Under the pieces are notes generated by a model. It made no database searches. It was not told the origin of the DNA and was given only the letters and a program-made list of their open reading frames with translations. From the NCBI GenBank assembly GCA_023426425.1, contig JAFAAT010000294.1:1-12775 (forward strand): a stretch of DNA of 12,775 nt. Reading direction: 5' to 3'. Source of the DNA: Bacteroidota bacterium (lineage in GTDB: Bacteria > Bacteroidota > Bacteroidia > Chitinophagales > Chitinophagaceae). This document shows, piece by piece, positions 6,438-12,775 of this stretch. Position 1 is the first letter of the stretch. Each line of letters begins with the position of its first letter. The position numbers were made by a program, and so were the translations under genes.

Positions 6438-7391
6438 ATGAAAAAGGCTTTGCTGCAAATGCACCTGGCGGTGCTGCTTTGGGGATTTACCGGTGTCCTG
6501 GGCAGAGCCATTACCCTTGATGCTCCCGTGCTGGTGTGGTACCGGATGTTGCTCACTGCTGTGTTTATGGCTGTCATTCTTTTTTATCGCAAACAGTGGG
6601 TGCGCATTGAAAAAAGGGACCTGGTGCAGCTTACCCTCGTAGGCTGCCTGATGGCCTTGCACTGGGTGGCGTTTTATGGCTCCATCAAGCTGGCGAATGC
6701 TTCCATCGCATTGATCTGCCTTTCTACCGCCAGCATCTTCACTACCCTGACAGATTCTCTGGCCCAGAGGAAAAGACCAGACCTGGGCGAACTGGGTATT
6801 GGCGCACTGGCGTTGGTGGGAGTGTTCATTATGTACCTGATCCCCCAGCTGGAGGAGCATTACTCCGGTACTGTCATCGAAGACCCGTTACCCAACAGAA
6901 GCCTTGGCATACTGGCGGGGGTAGTGGCTGCGATACTAAGCGCCGTATTTACTGTTTTGAACAAGCGGATCGCCAATAAGTATCCCGCAAGGACCATGGT
7001 GTTCTATGAAATGGGTACGGGCTGGCTGCTCATCAGTTTATTACTTCCCTTGCAGTTCTTTTATCTGCCTGAGACCAGGATTATGCCTGATCTTTGGGAC
7101 CTGGTATGGCTGGTAATACTTAGTCTCTGCTGTACAGTCTGGGCACAGTCGCTGGCACTGAACGCACTGAAACACATCAGCTCTTTTACCGCTACTTTGA
7201 GCGTAAACCTCGAGCCGCTGTACGGGATAGTTTTAGCTTTTCTTTTCTTTCAGGAGAACCAGGAACTACGTTGGAGCTTCTATGCTGGCATGGCTTTGAT
7301 ACTGGTTTCAGTGCTTTTGCAGATGATGCGGTTGCTCAGGCCTTCTAAAGCCTCACCCGGTTTCATCAGGGAAAAAGGCGGAATTGAATAG
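6438..7391 (+). CDS. EamA/DMT-superfamily inner-membrane permease
   Basis: This is a transporter of the drug/metabolite (EamA, RhaT-like) superfamily, usually an exporter of amino acids or other small metabolites. The 317-residue protein has about ten hydrophobic spans in two repeated EamA halves, roughly residues 1-140 and 155-300. Family hallmarks are LAVLLWGFTGVLGR in helix 1, VLVWYRMLLTA in helix 2, ALHWVAFYGSIKLANAS (helices 3-4), and the second-half NLEPLYGIVLAFLFFQE. The last of these is the typical [N/S]LEP motif before helix 9. I chose the ATG at 6438 (MKKALL); an upstream TTG adds only six residues. The substrate cannot be read from sequence. A small GRAM-like gene follows after 24 bp and is probably co-transcribed. 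Confidence 0.9.
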   Translation: MKKALLQMHLAVLLWGFTGVLGRAITLDAPVLVWYRMLLTAVFMAVILFYRKQWVRIEKRDLVQLTLVGCLMALHWVAFYGSIKLANASIALICLSTASIFTTLTDSLAQRKRPDLGELGIGALALVGVFIMYLIPQLEEHYSGTVIEDPLPNRSLGILAGVVAAILSAVFTVLNKRIANKYPARTMVFYEMGTGWLLISLLLPLQFFYLPETRIMPDLWDLVWLVILSLCCTVWAQSLALNALKHISSFTATLSVNLEPLYGIVLAFLFFQENQELRWSFYAGMALILVSVLLQMMRLLRPSKASPGFIREKGGIE

Positions 7392-7415
7392 TGTAACGCA
7401 TATAAACAACGAAAC

Positions 7416-7817
7416 ATGGAAAAGAAGCTTCAGCAGATATTGAAAGAAGAAGGAGTTGTGAGAAATGAACCAGCTATGTGGATTAAGGAAGAAGGTGTGA
7501 CAGAGCACGGTCGGCTAATCCTAACGAGCAAGCGGCTGTTCTTTGCCAGAAACATGATTAATACCACCTCCTTCAGCAGGTATTTCATCAATGAGCAGGA
7601 ACTGAATGCGGTGATCGAAATAGACCTGGATACCATCAATCACATATCCCGCGAAAACTATGTGGTCGATCCGAATGTGCTATCGATCACTTACATGCAA
7701 TATGAAAATGTAAAGCTCTCGGTAATTGACTATGATGAGTGGTCTTCCGATATCGAAAGGACAAGGATGAACCCTGACATTCCGGGTGATCCGAACAGAA
7801 GGCAGGAAGCTGCCTGA
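7416..7817 (+). CDS. Small protein with GRAM/PH-like fold, function unknown
   Basis: I do not recognise a characterised homologue. The 133-residue product is soluble and acidic. The stretch EEGVTEHGRLILTSKRLFFA (25-44) resembles the start of bacterial GRAM/PH-like domains, in which a hydrophilic turn is followed by a G-x-L-x-L-T-x-x-R-L-x-F strand pair. Further beta-like segments (NAVIEIDLDTINHI, LSITYMQYENVKLSVI) fit such a small barrel. The C-terminal 20 residues are Pro/Arg/Asp-rich and probably disordered. It sits 24 bp after the permease and before a terminator, which suggests one operon. A membrane-associated or regulatory role is possible but is only inferred from the fold. The ATG at 7416 is the only plausible start. 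Confidence 0.7.
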   Translation: MEKKLQQILKEEGVVRNEPAMWIKEEGVTEHGRLILTSKRLFFARNMINTTSFSRYFINEQELNAVIEIDLDTINHISRENYVVDPNVLSITYMQYENVKLSVIDYDEWSSDIERTRMNPDIPGDPNRRQEAA

Positions 7818-7837
7818 TGATAAAAACTGTAAAATTT

Positions 7838-7868
7838 GAAAGGCTCCCGCATGAGGAGCCTTTCTTAT
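7838..7868 (+). terminator. Terminator between convergent operons
   Basis: GAAAGGCTCC (7838-7847) pairs perfectly with GGAGCCTTTC (7855-7864) around CGCATGA, followed by TTATTTT. On the minus strand the stem is followed by AAATTTT, so it may also act, less strongly, on the convergent peptidase gene (stop at 7914). Confidence 0.85.
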
Positions 7869-7913
7869 TTTGTTGCGTTGAGCTTTGAAGGTGACGCAGC
7901 TACCGGGGACATG

Positions 7914-10532
7914 TTACCATTCCGCGCCCCCACCCTTTCCGAAGCTTTTGTATTTCTTCAGGTTTCCAGGATCTGTTTCCAGCCGGAGAATTTCACTGCT
8001 ATAACGCTCTGCAAGCCGCTGCTTAGCTTTCAGTGCCTCGCGCCTCTGGTCATCCTTTTCACCGCTGCCTTCCTCCTTCAGTTTCCGGGTGAGGGCAAAG
8101 ATCATGGAGCCTATACCAAAACGGTATGGCTTGATGCTTTCTGTGGTCGCAAGGTTTTGGAGCAGCCTGAAAGCTCTATCTGCAGCTGCGGTATCAGGAA
8201 CATGGACGATATAGTCGTAGAGGTACCCGGCAAGAGCAACTTTGCGTGTGCCATAAACACGGGGAGCAATGTCCTCGAAAATCGCAATATCCCCGGGGCT
8301 ACCTTCTTTTGCAATGATCTCCCAGGCCGCTGATTCCAGTGCCGCTTTGGGCTCATCCTTCATGATCAGTCTGGCCTGCACATAGGCAGAATCCTGGTCG
8401 ACCCTGGATAGTGCACGAAGGGCAGCTCCTGAAACCATGTAGGACAGGTCTTTGGTTCCCGCCAGCATCAGTGGCTTCGCTTCTGCCAGCTTCCATTTGC
8501 CCAATGCGTCGAATGCTGCAGCGCGGGCGCGGTGGTCGATATCACTGGCAGCCATTGCTTGAATGGCGTCACGGTAGATGTCTTTGAATGCAGGTTCTTT
8601 TGCGCTGCCAATCAGATTGGCGGCATAGGCTCTGATAGAACCAATAGAATCTCTGAGCGCTGTATGGAAGATAACCTGGGCAATACTATCCTTCTGATTG
8701 CCGAAGGCTTGTCCTACCGCCCGGTGTTTGCTGATGTAGTCTGTTGTCTTGCGGAGCTGGAGCAGCCAATCGCCGGGGTCTTTCTGCTCACGCACACGGC
8801 CAGGCAGCCAGTGATGGATATCTGGAACAAACACGGGGCGCTGTCCCTGCGGGTAAGGAAATGTATAGCTCTGGCGCTTTTTATCTACCAGCCAGTCTAT
8901 GATCTGGGTTTGGGTTTCGGTGATAAGGGCAGCTTGCATGGGAAGGCGGTAGGGCTCCAGGCTATCGGTTGCAATCTGTTGCACATCCACCGTGACTAAC
9001 TTCTGGTTATCGTCGTAGTTGTAGTACACATTGAGTTGAGGGTGTCCGCCGCGGAGGTACCATTGGTTGAAAAACCAGTTCCAGTCCTGGCCGGTAACTT
9101 CTTCTACCGCCAGGCGCCAATGAGTAGCTTCAACGGGCTGCAGGGCATTGCGGGTGAGGTAAAGGTTCATGGCTTTGAAGAAGGCACTGTCGCCCATAAG
9201 GCCATGCATATAGCCGAGAATGGAACCACCTTTTTGGTAGGAGATGCGGTCGAACATGTCCTCGTGTGAGTGGTAGTGGTGGCGCACAAGGGCTTCATCG
9301 TTTTGTTTTGTCTGGTTGAGGTAAAGGTTGAGATCATAAAGTGCGAGCTCATCCCGGGACACCTTACCATATTTGTAGTTGCGCCAGAGCTGCTCCCCAT
9401 AGTTGGCAAAGGACTCATTGACAGTAAGGTGGGTCCAGGACTCAGTGGTAACGTAGTCTCCGAACCACTGGTGGAAAAGCTCGTGGGAGACGACGTCTTC
9501 ATAGTCCTTGTCAGCAATCTCCCGGAAGTTCTGGTACATAAATTCGCCGAAGAGACTTGCCGTGGTGTTTTCCATTGCGCCTGAAACATAATCGCGCACT
9601 ACTACCTGGCTGTATTTATTCCAGGGATAGGGCACACCTGTGATTCCTGAAAAGTACTCCATCATCTCAGGTGTATTCTTGAACATTTGAGATGCATATT
9701 TTGCATACTCAGGCTCCACATAATAGCTTACCTCTTTGCCGTTCCAGGGTTTATCTTCTACCACTGCAAACTTGCCTATGGCCATCATAATGGCATAAGG
9801 CTGGATGGGCTTGTCCATGCGCCAGATGTCCGTGCGGAGGCCGTTGCCTTCAAGGCGGCTGTCAACCTTTGCGCCATTGCTTAGGGTGGTGAAACTATCA
9901 GGAACAGTGAGTGCCAGCTCCACGGTCATGCGCTCGTTGGGCTGGTCGAGCGTGGGCAGCCAGTGAGAGTTAGCTTCAGTTTCGCCCTGGGTCCAGATCT
10001 GCACAGGCTTGCCGGGCACTTCGTTGTTGGTATTGATGAAGTAGAGGCCACGGTCGTCGCGGATAGCAGCGCTGCCACCGCTGGTGGCGGTGTAGGGATG
10101 GGAGAGATAGCGGATGTAGATTTCAATGGTATCCCACCGCTGGTAGGTCTTGTTGAGGAAGATTTTCACAGACTCTTCCTGCTGCTGAAAGCGCAGGGGA
10201 GTGTTGCTTTGCGTGAGGACTATTGAGTCAATGCGCATGGTCTTGGCATCGAGTACCAGCGTATCGGAGGGATAGAAATAAGGGTGGAGACGCAGCCAGG
10301 CACGCCCGTTGGCTGTGCGCTCGGGCAGGTTGAAGGAGAGCGCTACACGGGTATGCAGGATGTCCCAGGCGCGGGTGTCGGAGGTGCGGTAGATGTCGCG
10401 GGGATCGTCTTTGGCAGTTACGACAATGGGATCCATCTCAATGTGTTGTTCCTGAACGATCTTGCGGGAGCCGCCGCAGGCAAGCAGCAAACAAAGCGCT
10501 GGTAGCGTGAGTGAAATCAGAGGTATTTTCAT
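7914..10532 (-). CDS. Lipoprotein M1 family zinc aminopeptidase with HEAT-like C-terminus
   Basis: This encodes a gluzincin aminopeptidase (M1) that removes N-terminal residues from peptides, here anchored outside the cytoplasm. The product is 872 residues from the ATG at 10532. A lipoprotein signal ends at the lipobox LLAC with Cys19. The M1 domain carries the substrate-anchoring GAMEN (318-322) and the zinc site HELFH-x18-E (H350, H354, E373 in NESFANYGE). The stretch WLPTLDQPNERM (191-202) is typical of M1 N-terminal domains. The last third (about 580-840) has repeated Ala-rich helix pairs such as DHRARAAAFDALGKW and MVSGAALRALSRVD, of HEAT/ARM type as in long M1 enzymes. An upstream TTG at 10535 adds one residue and is less likely. 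Length and composition are normal; no frameshift is seen. It probably scavenges peptides at the cell surface or in the periplasm. Confidence 0.93.
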   Translation of the reverse strand: MKIPLISLTLPALCLLLACGGSRKIVQEQHIEMDPIVVTAKDDPRDIYRTSDTRAWDILHTRVALSFNLPERTANGRAWLRLHPYFYPSDTLVLDAKTMRIDSIVLTQSNTPLRFQQQEESVKIFLNKTYQRWDTIEIYIRYLSHPYTATSGGSAAIRDDRGLYFINTNNEVPGKPVQIWTQGETEANSHWLPTLDQPNERMTVELALTVPDSFTTLSNGAKVDSRLEGNGLRTDIWRMDKPIQPYAIMMAIGKFAVVEDKPWNGKEVSYYVEPEYAKYASQMFKNTPEMMEYFSGITGVPYPWNKYSQVVVRDYVSGAMENTTASLFGEFMYQNFREIADKDYEDVVSHELFHQWFGDYVTTESWTHLTVNESFANYGEQLWRNYKYGKVSRDELALYDLNLYLNQTKQNDEALVRHHYHSHEDMFDRISYQKGGSILGYMHGLMGDSAFFKAMNLYLTRNALQPVEATHWRLAVEEVTGQDWNWFFNQWYLRGGHPQLNVYYNYDDNQKLVTVDVQQIATDSLEPYRLPMQAALITETQTQIIDWLVDKKRQSYTFPYPQGQRPVFVPDIHHWLPGRVREQKDPGDWLLQLRKTTDYISKHRAVGQAFGNQKDSIAQVIFHTALRDSIGSIRAYAANLIGSAKEPAFKDIYRDAIQAMAASDIDHRARAAAFDALGKWKLAEAKPLMLAGTKDLSYMVSGAALRALSRVDQDSAYVQARLIMKDEPKAALESAAWEIIAKEGSPGDIAIFEDIAPRVYGTRKVALAGYLYDYIVHVPDTAAADRAFRLLQNLATTESIKPYRFGIGSMIFALTRKLKEEGSGEKDDQRREALKAKQRLAERYSSEILRLETDPGNLKKYKSFGKGGGAEW

Positions 10533-10555
10533 CAAATTTGTACTATCTCAGGTTG

Positions 10556-10563
10556 CTAAAGTA
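10556..10563 (-). promoter_or_regulatory. Candidate -7 element of the M1 peptidase (TACTTTAG)
   Basis: On the minus strand TACTTTAG has one mismatch at the last two positions of TAnnTTTG. It lies 23 bp before the ATG at 10532. Support is weak: one mismatch and no clear -33 element. Confidence 0.25.
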
Positions 10564-10623
10564 AACGAAATAGGGGCAACTGAAATCCCCCAATCACAGG
10601 GATAAGCTACAAACAACGCACCA

Positions 10624-11058
10624 ATGAAGGCAAGCAGACATCAGGTCTTGAAAACACTCGAAAAGTTCAGGAACGTAGACAAGTTCCGGGCTTTTCAGGA
10701 GATACTGCCCGATGTAGTCTATAGCGGTGCTGATGAACGGGAACTGGTGAACGAGATCCTGGATGCCTGCTGCAGGGACCTGCTGGAACTGTTCAGGGCT
10801 AAGAAGAAACCCACAAAACCTGTGTTGAAGAAATTGCTGATACTCTGCATGGACGAATTGGCGGTGGCGAAGATCAACACCACGAACCGGGAATTTGGTT
10901 ACCAGCTCGGTTGGTACCTGGCAGAGAAGGTCTCTGTGGACCTGAAGAAAGGCACCGAGAAGAAAGTATGGGGATTCTGGACTGTGGAAGGCGGGGAAGT
11001 GAAGCCACCGGTGAGACCGAGGATCAGCAAGCGAAAGGTGGAGGAGGAAGCCGCCTGA
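10624..11058 (+). CDS. Unrecognised 144-residue helical protein
   Basis: I do not recognise this protein with confidence. It is soluble, Lys/Glu-rich and predicted helical, with two Cys in DACCRDLLELF (47-57) and a third in LILCMDELA. The segment NREFGYQLGWYLAEKV (108-123) looks like a conserved motif, and the tail (KPPVRPRISKRKVEEEAA) is basic then acidic and probably disordered. It resembles small DUF proteins such as DUF4844 in length and helix pattern, but I cannot confirm this. It is divergent from the M1 peptidase, with 91 bp between the start codons. I see no -7 element close upstream and no terminator with a T-run downstream. The ATG at 10624 is the first in frame. Confidence 0.6.
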   Translation: MKASRHQVLKTLEKFRNVDKFRAFQEILPDVVYSGADERELVNEILDACCRDLLELFRAKKKPTKPVLKKLLILCMDELAVAKINTTNREFGYQLGWYLAEKVSVDLKKGTEKKVWGFWTVEGGEVKPPVRPRISKRKVEEEAA

Positions 11059-11210
11059 ACTGCGCTCGCAGCAGAAGGCTGATGGTCCGGTGTCCAGGAG
11101 GAATTTCTGAAACTGTTGAGCGGAATGATTTTATTAGGTTTTCTTGCATAGATCTCTATCTGAAGCAAATGGATGGAGATCATAATCATTACTAACTAAA
11201 ACCTGGTTTC
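11059..11210. other. Gap with leader hairpin before the lipoprotein
   Basis: This gap of about 150 bp contains GATCTCTATC (11151-11160) paired with GATGGAGATC (11172-11181): ten pairs, one of them T-G, around an 11-nt loop. No T-run follows, so it is not a classical terminator. It ends 29 bases before the ATG at 11211, where it could be a leader structure or an operator dyad. Confidence 0.4.
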
Positions 11211-11456
11211 ATGAAAATATTGACACTATTAACTGCTTCGTTACTAATCGCTTTTTCTTCCTGTACAAATGATGGCGCTGAGAACCCCGCCAACTCTGCT
11301 GAAAGTCCGGACAATACCGGTCCTGACAGGATTCACTACCAGGAGCAACTGGAGCCTGGCACCTACTATGGGGACACCACGATAGGTGTAAATGCAGATA
11401 CTTCGATCAGGAGGGACACTACAACAATGGGAACAACTGATACGACAGGAAGATAG
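11211..11456 (+). CDS. Small lipoprotein of unknown function
   Basis: An 81-residue product with a clear lipoprotein signal: MKILTLL, hydrophobic core, then lipobox FSSC with Cys18, so mature protein is about 64 residues. The mature part is Asp/Thr/Gly-rich and acidic (NSAESPDNTG, GDTTIG) and ends in a T/D-rich run DTTTMGTTDTTGR. It has no recognisable domain and looks disordered. It is probably exported and anchored in the outer membrane, like many small lipoproteins in this phylum. The hairpin at 11151-11181 lies just upstream. Neighbours give no functional hint. Confidence 0.62.
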   Translation: MKILTLLTASLLIAFSSCTNDGAENPANSAESPDNTGPDRIHYQEQLEPGTYYGDTTIGVNADTSIRRDTTTMGTTDTTGR

Positions 11457-11563
11457 GACCTTCCGGTTACTGGCACAGCGAGCAGGGTTAGGCAACCATC
11501 CCCTTTTTTAGTTTAACAGAGATTTGCCGGGAAATGGATTTGACCAGGCCCTATGGAGAACTA

Positions 11564-11607
11564 TTACACAACTTTTACGCAACTGTTACGCAACTTTCAC
11601 ACCCTGT
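11564..11607 (+). repeat. Tandem 11-bp repeat, three copies plus one degenerate
   Basis: TTACACAACTT, TTACGCAACTG and TTACGCAACTT lie end to end (11564-11596), followed by a degenerate TCACACCCTGT. The unit length of 11 is close to one DNA helical turn and is not a multiple of three, so it is not a coding repeat. Copies on one helix face suggest protein binding. Confidence 0.75.
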
Positions 11608-11657
11608 TGATATTCTAAAAAACGTTATCTGTTGTAGAAGAAACGCTTAGCTGTAAG

Positions 11658-11701
11658 GTGAGCTTTCAGAAAAGTGGAGAAGTGTGGCAACCTGAGCTCA
11701 C
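11658..11701. repeat. Inverted repeat GTGAGCT/AGCTCAC
   Basis: GTGAGCT (11658-11664) matches the reverse complement of AGCTCAC (11695-11701), separated by 30 bases. It may form a stem or mark a pair of binding half-sites. The spacing is long, so chance is possible. Confidence 0.3.
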
Positions 11702-11705
11702 AGCA

Positions 11706-11721
11706 TGCTATGGTCATAGCA
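11706..11721. promoter_or_regulatory. Perfect dyad, operator candidate
   Basis: TGCTATG-GT-CATAGCA is a perfect inverted repeat with 7-bp arms and a 2-bp centre, the shape of a site for a dimeric repressor or activator. It lies 46 bp before the candidate -7 element and 73 bp before the ATG at 11794. No T-run follows, so it is not a terminator. Confidence 0.45.
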
Positions 11722-11766
11722 GTGTTATTTGTTTAAGACGGGCTTTCAGCAGTAAGCGATAATTGA

Positions 11767-11774
11767 TATTCTTG
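11767..11774 (+). promoter_or_regulatory. Candidate -7 promoter element (TATTCTTG)
   Basis: TATTCTTG fits TAnnTTTG with one mismatch, 19 bp before the ATG at 11794. A TTTC lies about 19 bp upstream in the place of the -33 TTTG. This is the best promoter candidate for the S8 peptidase gene. Confidence 0.38.
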
Positions 11775-11793
11775 CATTCAGAACGTATAGAAT

Positions 11794-12775
11794 ATGAGAA
11801 CAATAATACTCTTCCTGGCGGCGATCCTTGCACTTGAAGCCAATGCCCAGCACAGGTATATCGTCTGGTTTCCGGACAAGGAAAATGAGCAAACTGAAAT
11901 AGCTGTAGAAGTAGTACCCATCAGCCAGAAAGCCCGGGAAAGGCGCGCACAGCGAGGGATAGGCTTTAGTAGTTATGATTTTCCGGTAAGTGAGGCCTAC
12001 CTGTTTAAACTGAGGGAAAAAGGGCATCGTGTGTTGCAGACCTCCCGGTGGTTAAATGCGGCTTTGGTAGCATCGGACCATCCCGCGGATGAGATGAAGG
12101 CTATCCTGCCCAGCGGTTGGCGCGTACAGAAGATCGTGGAGAGTGGGAGCGGTCTGAATAAGTTTCCCGAAACAAGAGGAACGGCTTCCGGACCGGGGGC
12201 AATGATGAAGGCAACAAGCGCGTTTAACTATGGCCTGGCCAGCGATCAGAACTACCTCCTGGGCATTGACTATTTACACGATCAGGGGTATACTGGCAAG
12301 AATGTAACCATTGCGTTCTTTGATGCGGGATATGCCGGATTTAATGTGAGCCCTGCCCTGGACTCGACCCGGGCATCCGGAAGAATGCTGGGAAGCAAGG
12401 ATTTCTGGAATAATTCGCCAAATGTCTTCTGGGGACACGACCATGGATTGAGTGTGCTTACTGAAGTGGTGGGCAATATGCCGGGCGTGTTTGTGGGCAT
12501 GGCACCACATGCGAACCTGTTACTTGCACTGACCGACCACCCGCTTACTGAAACACACCAGGATGAATTCAATTATGTGGTGGCGCTGGAATGGGCAGAC
12601 AGTATAGGCGCGGACCTGGTGAGCGCATCGATCTCTTACCTGGGCTTTGATCCGGGCGAGGGAGACTATACATTCAGTGATATGGATGGTGAGACCAGCA
12701 TTGTGGCGCAGGGTGTGAAGATTGCCGCAAGAAATGGGATGCTGATTGTGAATGGAGCAGGGAATACGTTGGGAG
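11794..12775 (+). CDS. Secreted S8 subtilisin-like serine peptidase, C-terminus cut by window edge
   Basis: This is an exported endopeptidase of family S8 (subtilase). I read 327 codons; the catalytic Ser and any C-terminal sorting domain lie beyond the window. A signal peptide (1-19) ends EANAQ. Residues 20-150 look like a pro-region or N-terminal extension. The catalytic domain shows Asp177 in IAFFDAGYAG, His217 in GHDHGLSVLTEVVG, the typical GMAPHANLLL (235-244), and the oxyanion Asn324 in NGAGN. Both Asp and His motifs differ from the common DSG and HGTHVAG forms, as in the divergent Bacteroidota subtilases. Targeting to the type IX secretion system would need a C-terminal domain I cannot see. 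It lies after a gap rich in repeats and a dyad, suggesting regulation. Confidence 0.9.
   Translation, partial: MRTIILFLAAILALEANAQHRYIVWFPDKENEQTEIAVEVVPISQKARERRAQRGIGFSSYDFPVSEAYLFKLREKGHRVLQTSRWLNAALVASDHPADEMKAILPSGWRVQKIVESGSGLNKFPETRGTASGPGAMMKATSAFNYGLASDQNYLLGIDYLHDQGYTGKNVTIAFFDAGYAGFNVSPALDSTRASGRMLGSKDFWNNSPNVFWGHDHGLSVLTEVVGNMPGVFVGMAPHANLLLALTDHPLTETHQDEFNYVVALEWADSIGADLVSASISYLGFDPGEGDYTFSDMDGETSIVAQGVKIAARNGMLIVNGAGNTLG

Larger units (their letters stand above)
11457..11793. other. Non-coding gap with layered repeats before the S8 peptidase
   Basis: This 337-bp gap has no convincing gene (a 39-codon frame from 11534 overlaps the repeats and looks spurious). It holds an 11-bp tandem repeat, a long-range inverted repeat, a perfect dyad and a promoter-like element, annotated separately. 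A T6 run at 11504-11509 follows a weak GGTT/AACC stem and could end the lipoprotein transcript. Confidence 0.55.

Noticed and set aside
7836..8333. Plus-strand open frame of 165 codons inside the M1 peptidase, and similar frames at 8532-8999 and 9270-9584
   Set aside because: Antisense shadows of a long, clearly conserved gene. They show no family motif and overlap fully with the zinc-peptidase frame.
11486..11509. Weak GGTT/AACC stem followed by T6 after the lipoprotein gene
   Set aside because: Only four base pairs, with extra bases between stem and T-run. Listed only as a possible end point in the gap, not as a terminator.
11534..11653. 39-codon plus-strand frame through the 11-bp repeats
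   Set aside because: No hydrophobic, motif or ribosome-site support; the repeat period breaks the frame pattern, which points to a DNA function.
1..12775. CRISPR array, tRNA, rRNA, insertion sequence, prophage or integrase
   Set aside because: Nothing in the window shows spaced repeats, cloverleaf structures, transposase motifs or terminal inverted repeats with target duplications.

Overview
The window looks like an ordinary chromosomal segment from a Bacteroidota member, most likely of the Chitinophagaceae/Sphingobacteriia type. Several sequence features support this. Promoter-like elements match the Bacteroidota -7 consensus TAnnTTTG (TAACTTTG, TATGTTTG, and TTCG variants). Shine-Dalgarno sites are weak or absent. 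Secreted proteins have SPI signals ending ...NAQ, and lipoproteins have SPII signals. The set of families is also typical: a PafA-type phosphatase, a lipoprotein M1 aminopeptidase, a divergent S8 protease and a 470-residue arginine decarboxylase-like enzyme. I see no insertion sequence, phage gene, integrase, tRNA, rRNA or CRISPR array.

Layout. 1-1550 (minus, cut at the left edge): periplasmic PafA-like alkaline phosphatase. 1644-2900 (plus, divergent from it): PLP-dependent alpha-oxoamine synthase, probably the first committed step of sphingolipid or sulfonolipid synthesis; it ends in a strong hairpin terminator. 2975-3847 (plus): RmlD-like sugar-nucleotide reductase with its own promoter. 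3848-4171: gap holding a minus-strand micro-gene candidate (26 codons, tandem stops, hairpin plus T7). 4172-4615 (plus): Hsp20 small heat-shock protein with a 12-bp terminator. 4669-4797: gap that looks like a small structured RNA ending in a second plus-strand terminator. 4871-6283 (minus): arginine decarboxylase-like fold-III PLP enzyme. 6438-7391 and 7416-7817 (plus, likely one operon): EamA/DMT permease and a GRAM/PH-like small protein. A hairpin at 7838-7864 separates these from the convergent 7914-10532 (minus): lipoprotein M1 metallo-aminopeptidase with a HEAT-like C-terminus. 10624-11058 (plus): unrecognised 144-residue protein. 11211-11456 (plus): small lipoprotein with a 10-bp hairpin just upstream. 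11457-11793: gap with an 11-bp tandem repeat and a perfect dyad. 11794-12775 (plus, cut at the right edge): secreted subtilisin-like S8 peptidase.

Most genes are single transcription units, alternating in strand and separated by terminators; only the permease and the GRAM-like gene look co-transcribed. Three products (PafA, the M1 peptidase, the S8 peptidase) act outside the cytoplasm and recover phosphate or degrade protein. The oxoamine synthase serves membrane lipids, the RmlD-like enzyme may serve surface glycans, and the arginine decarboxylase serves polyamines. I see no evidence for a new multi-gene system. The signals most worth a second look are in the gaps: the micro-gene at 3918-3998, the RNA candidate near 4690-4797, and the repeat/dyad region ahead of the S8 peptidase.
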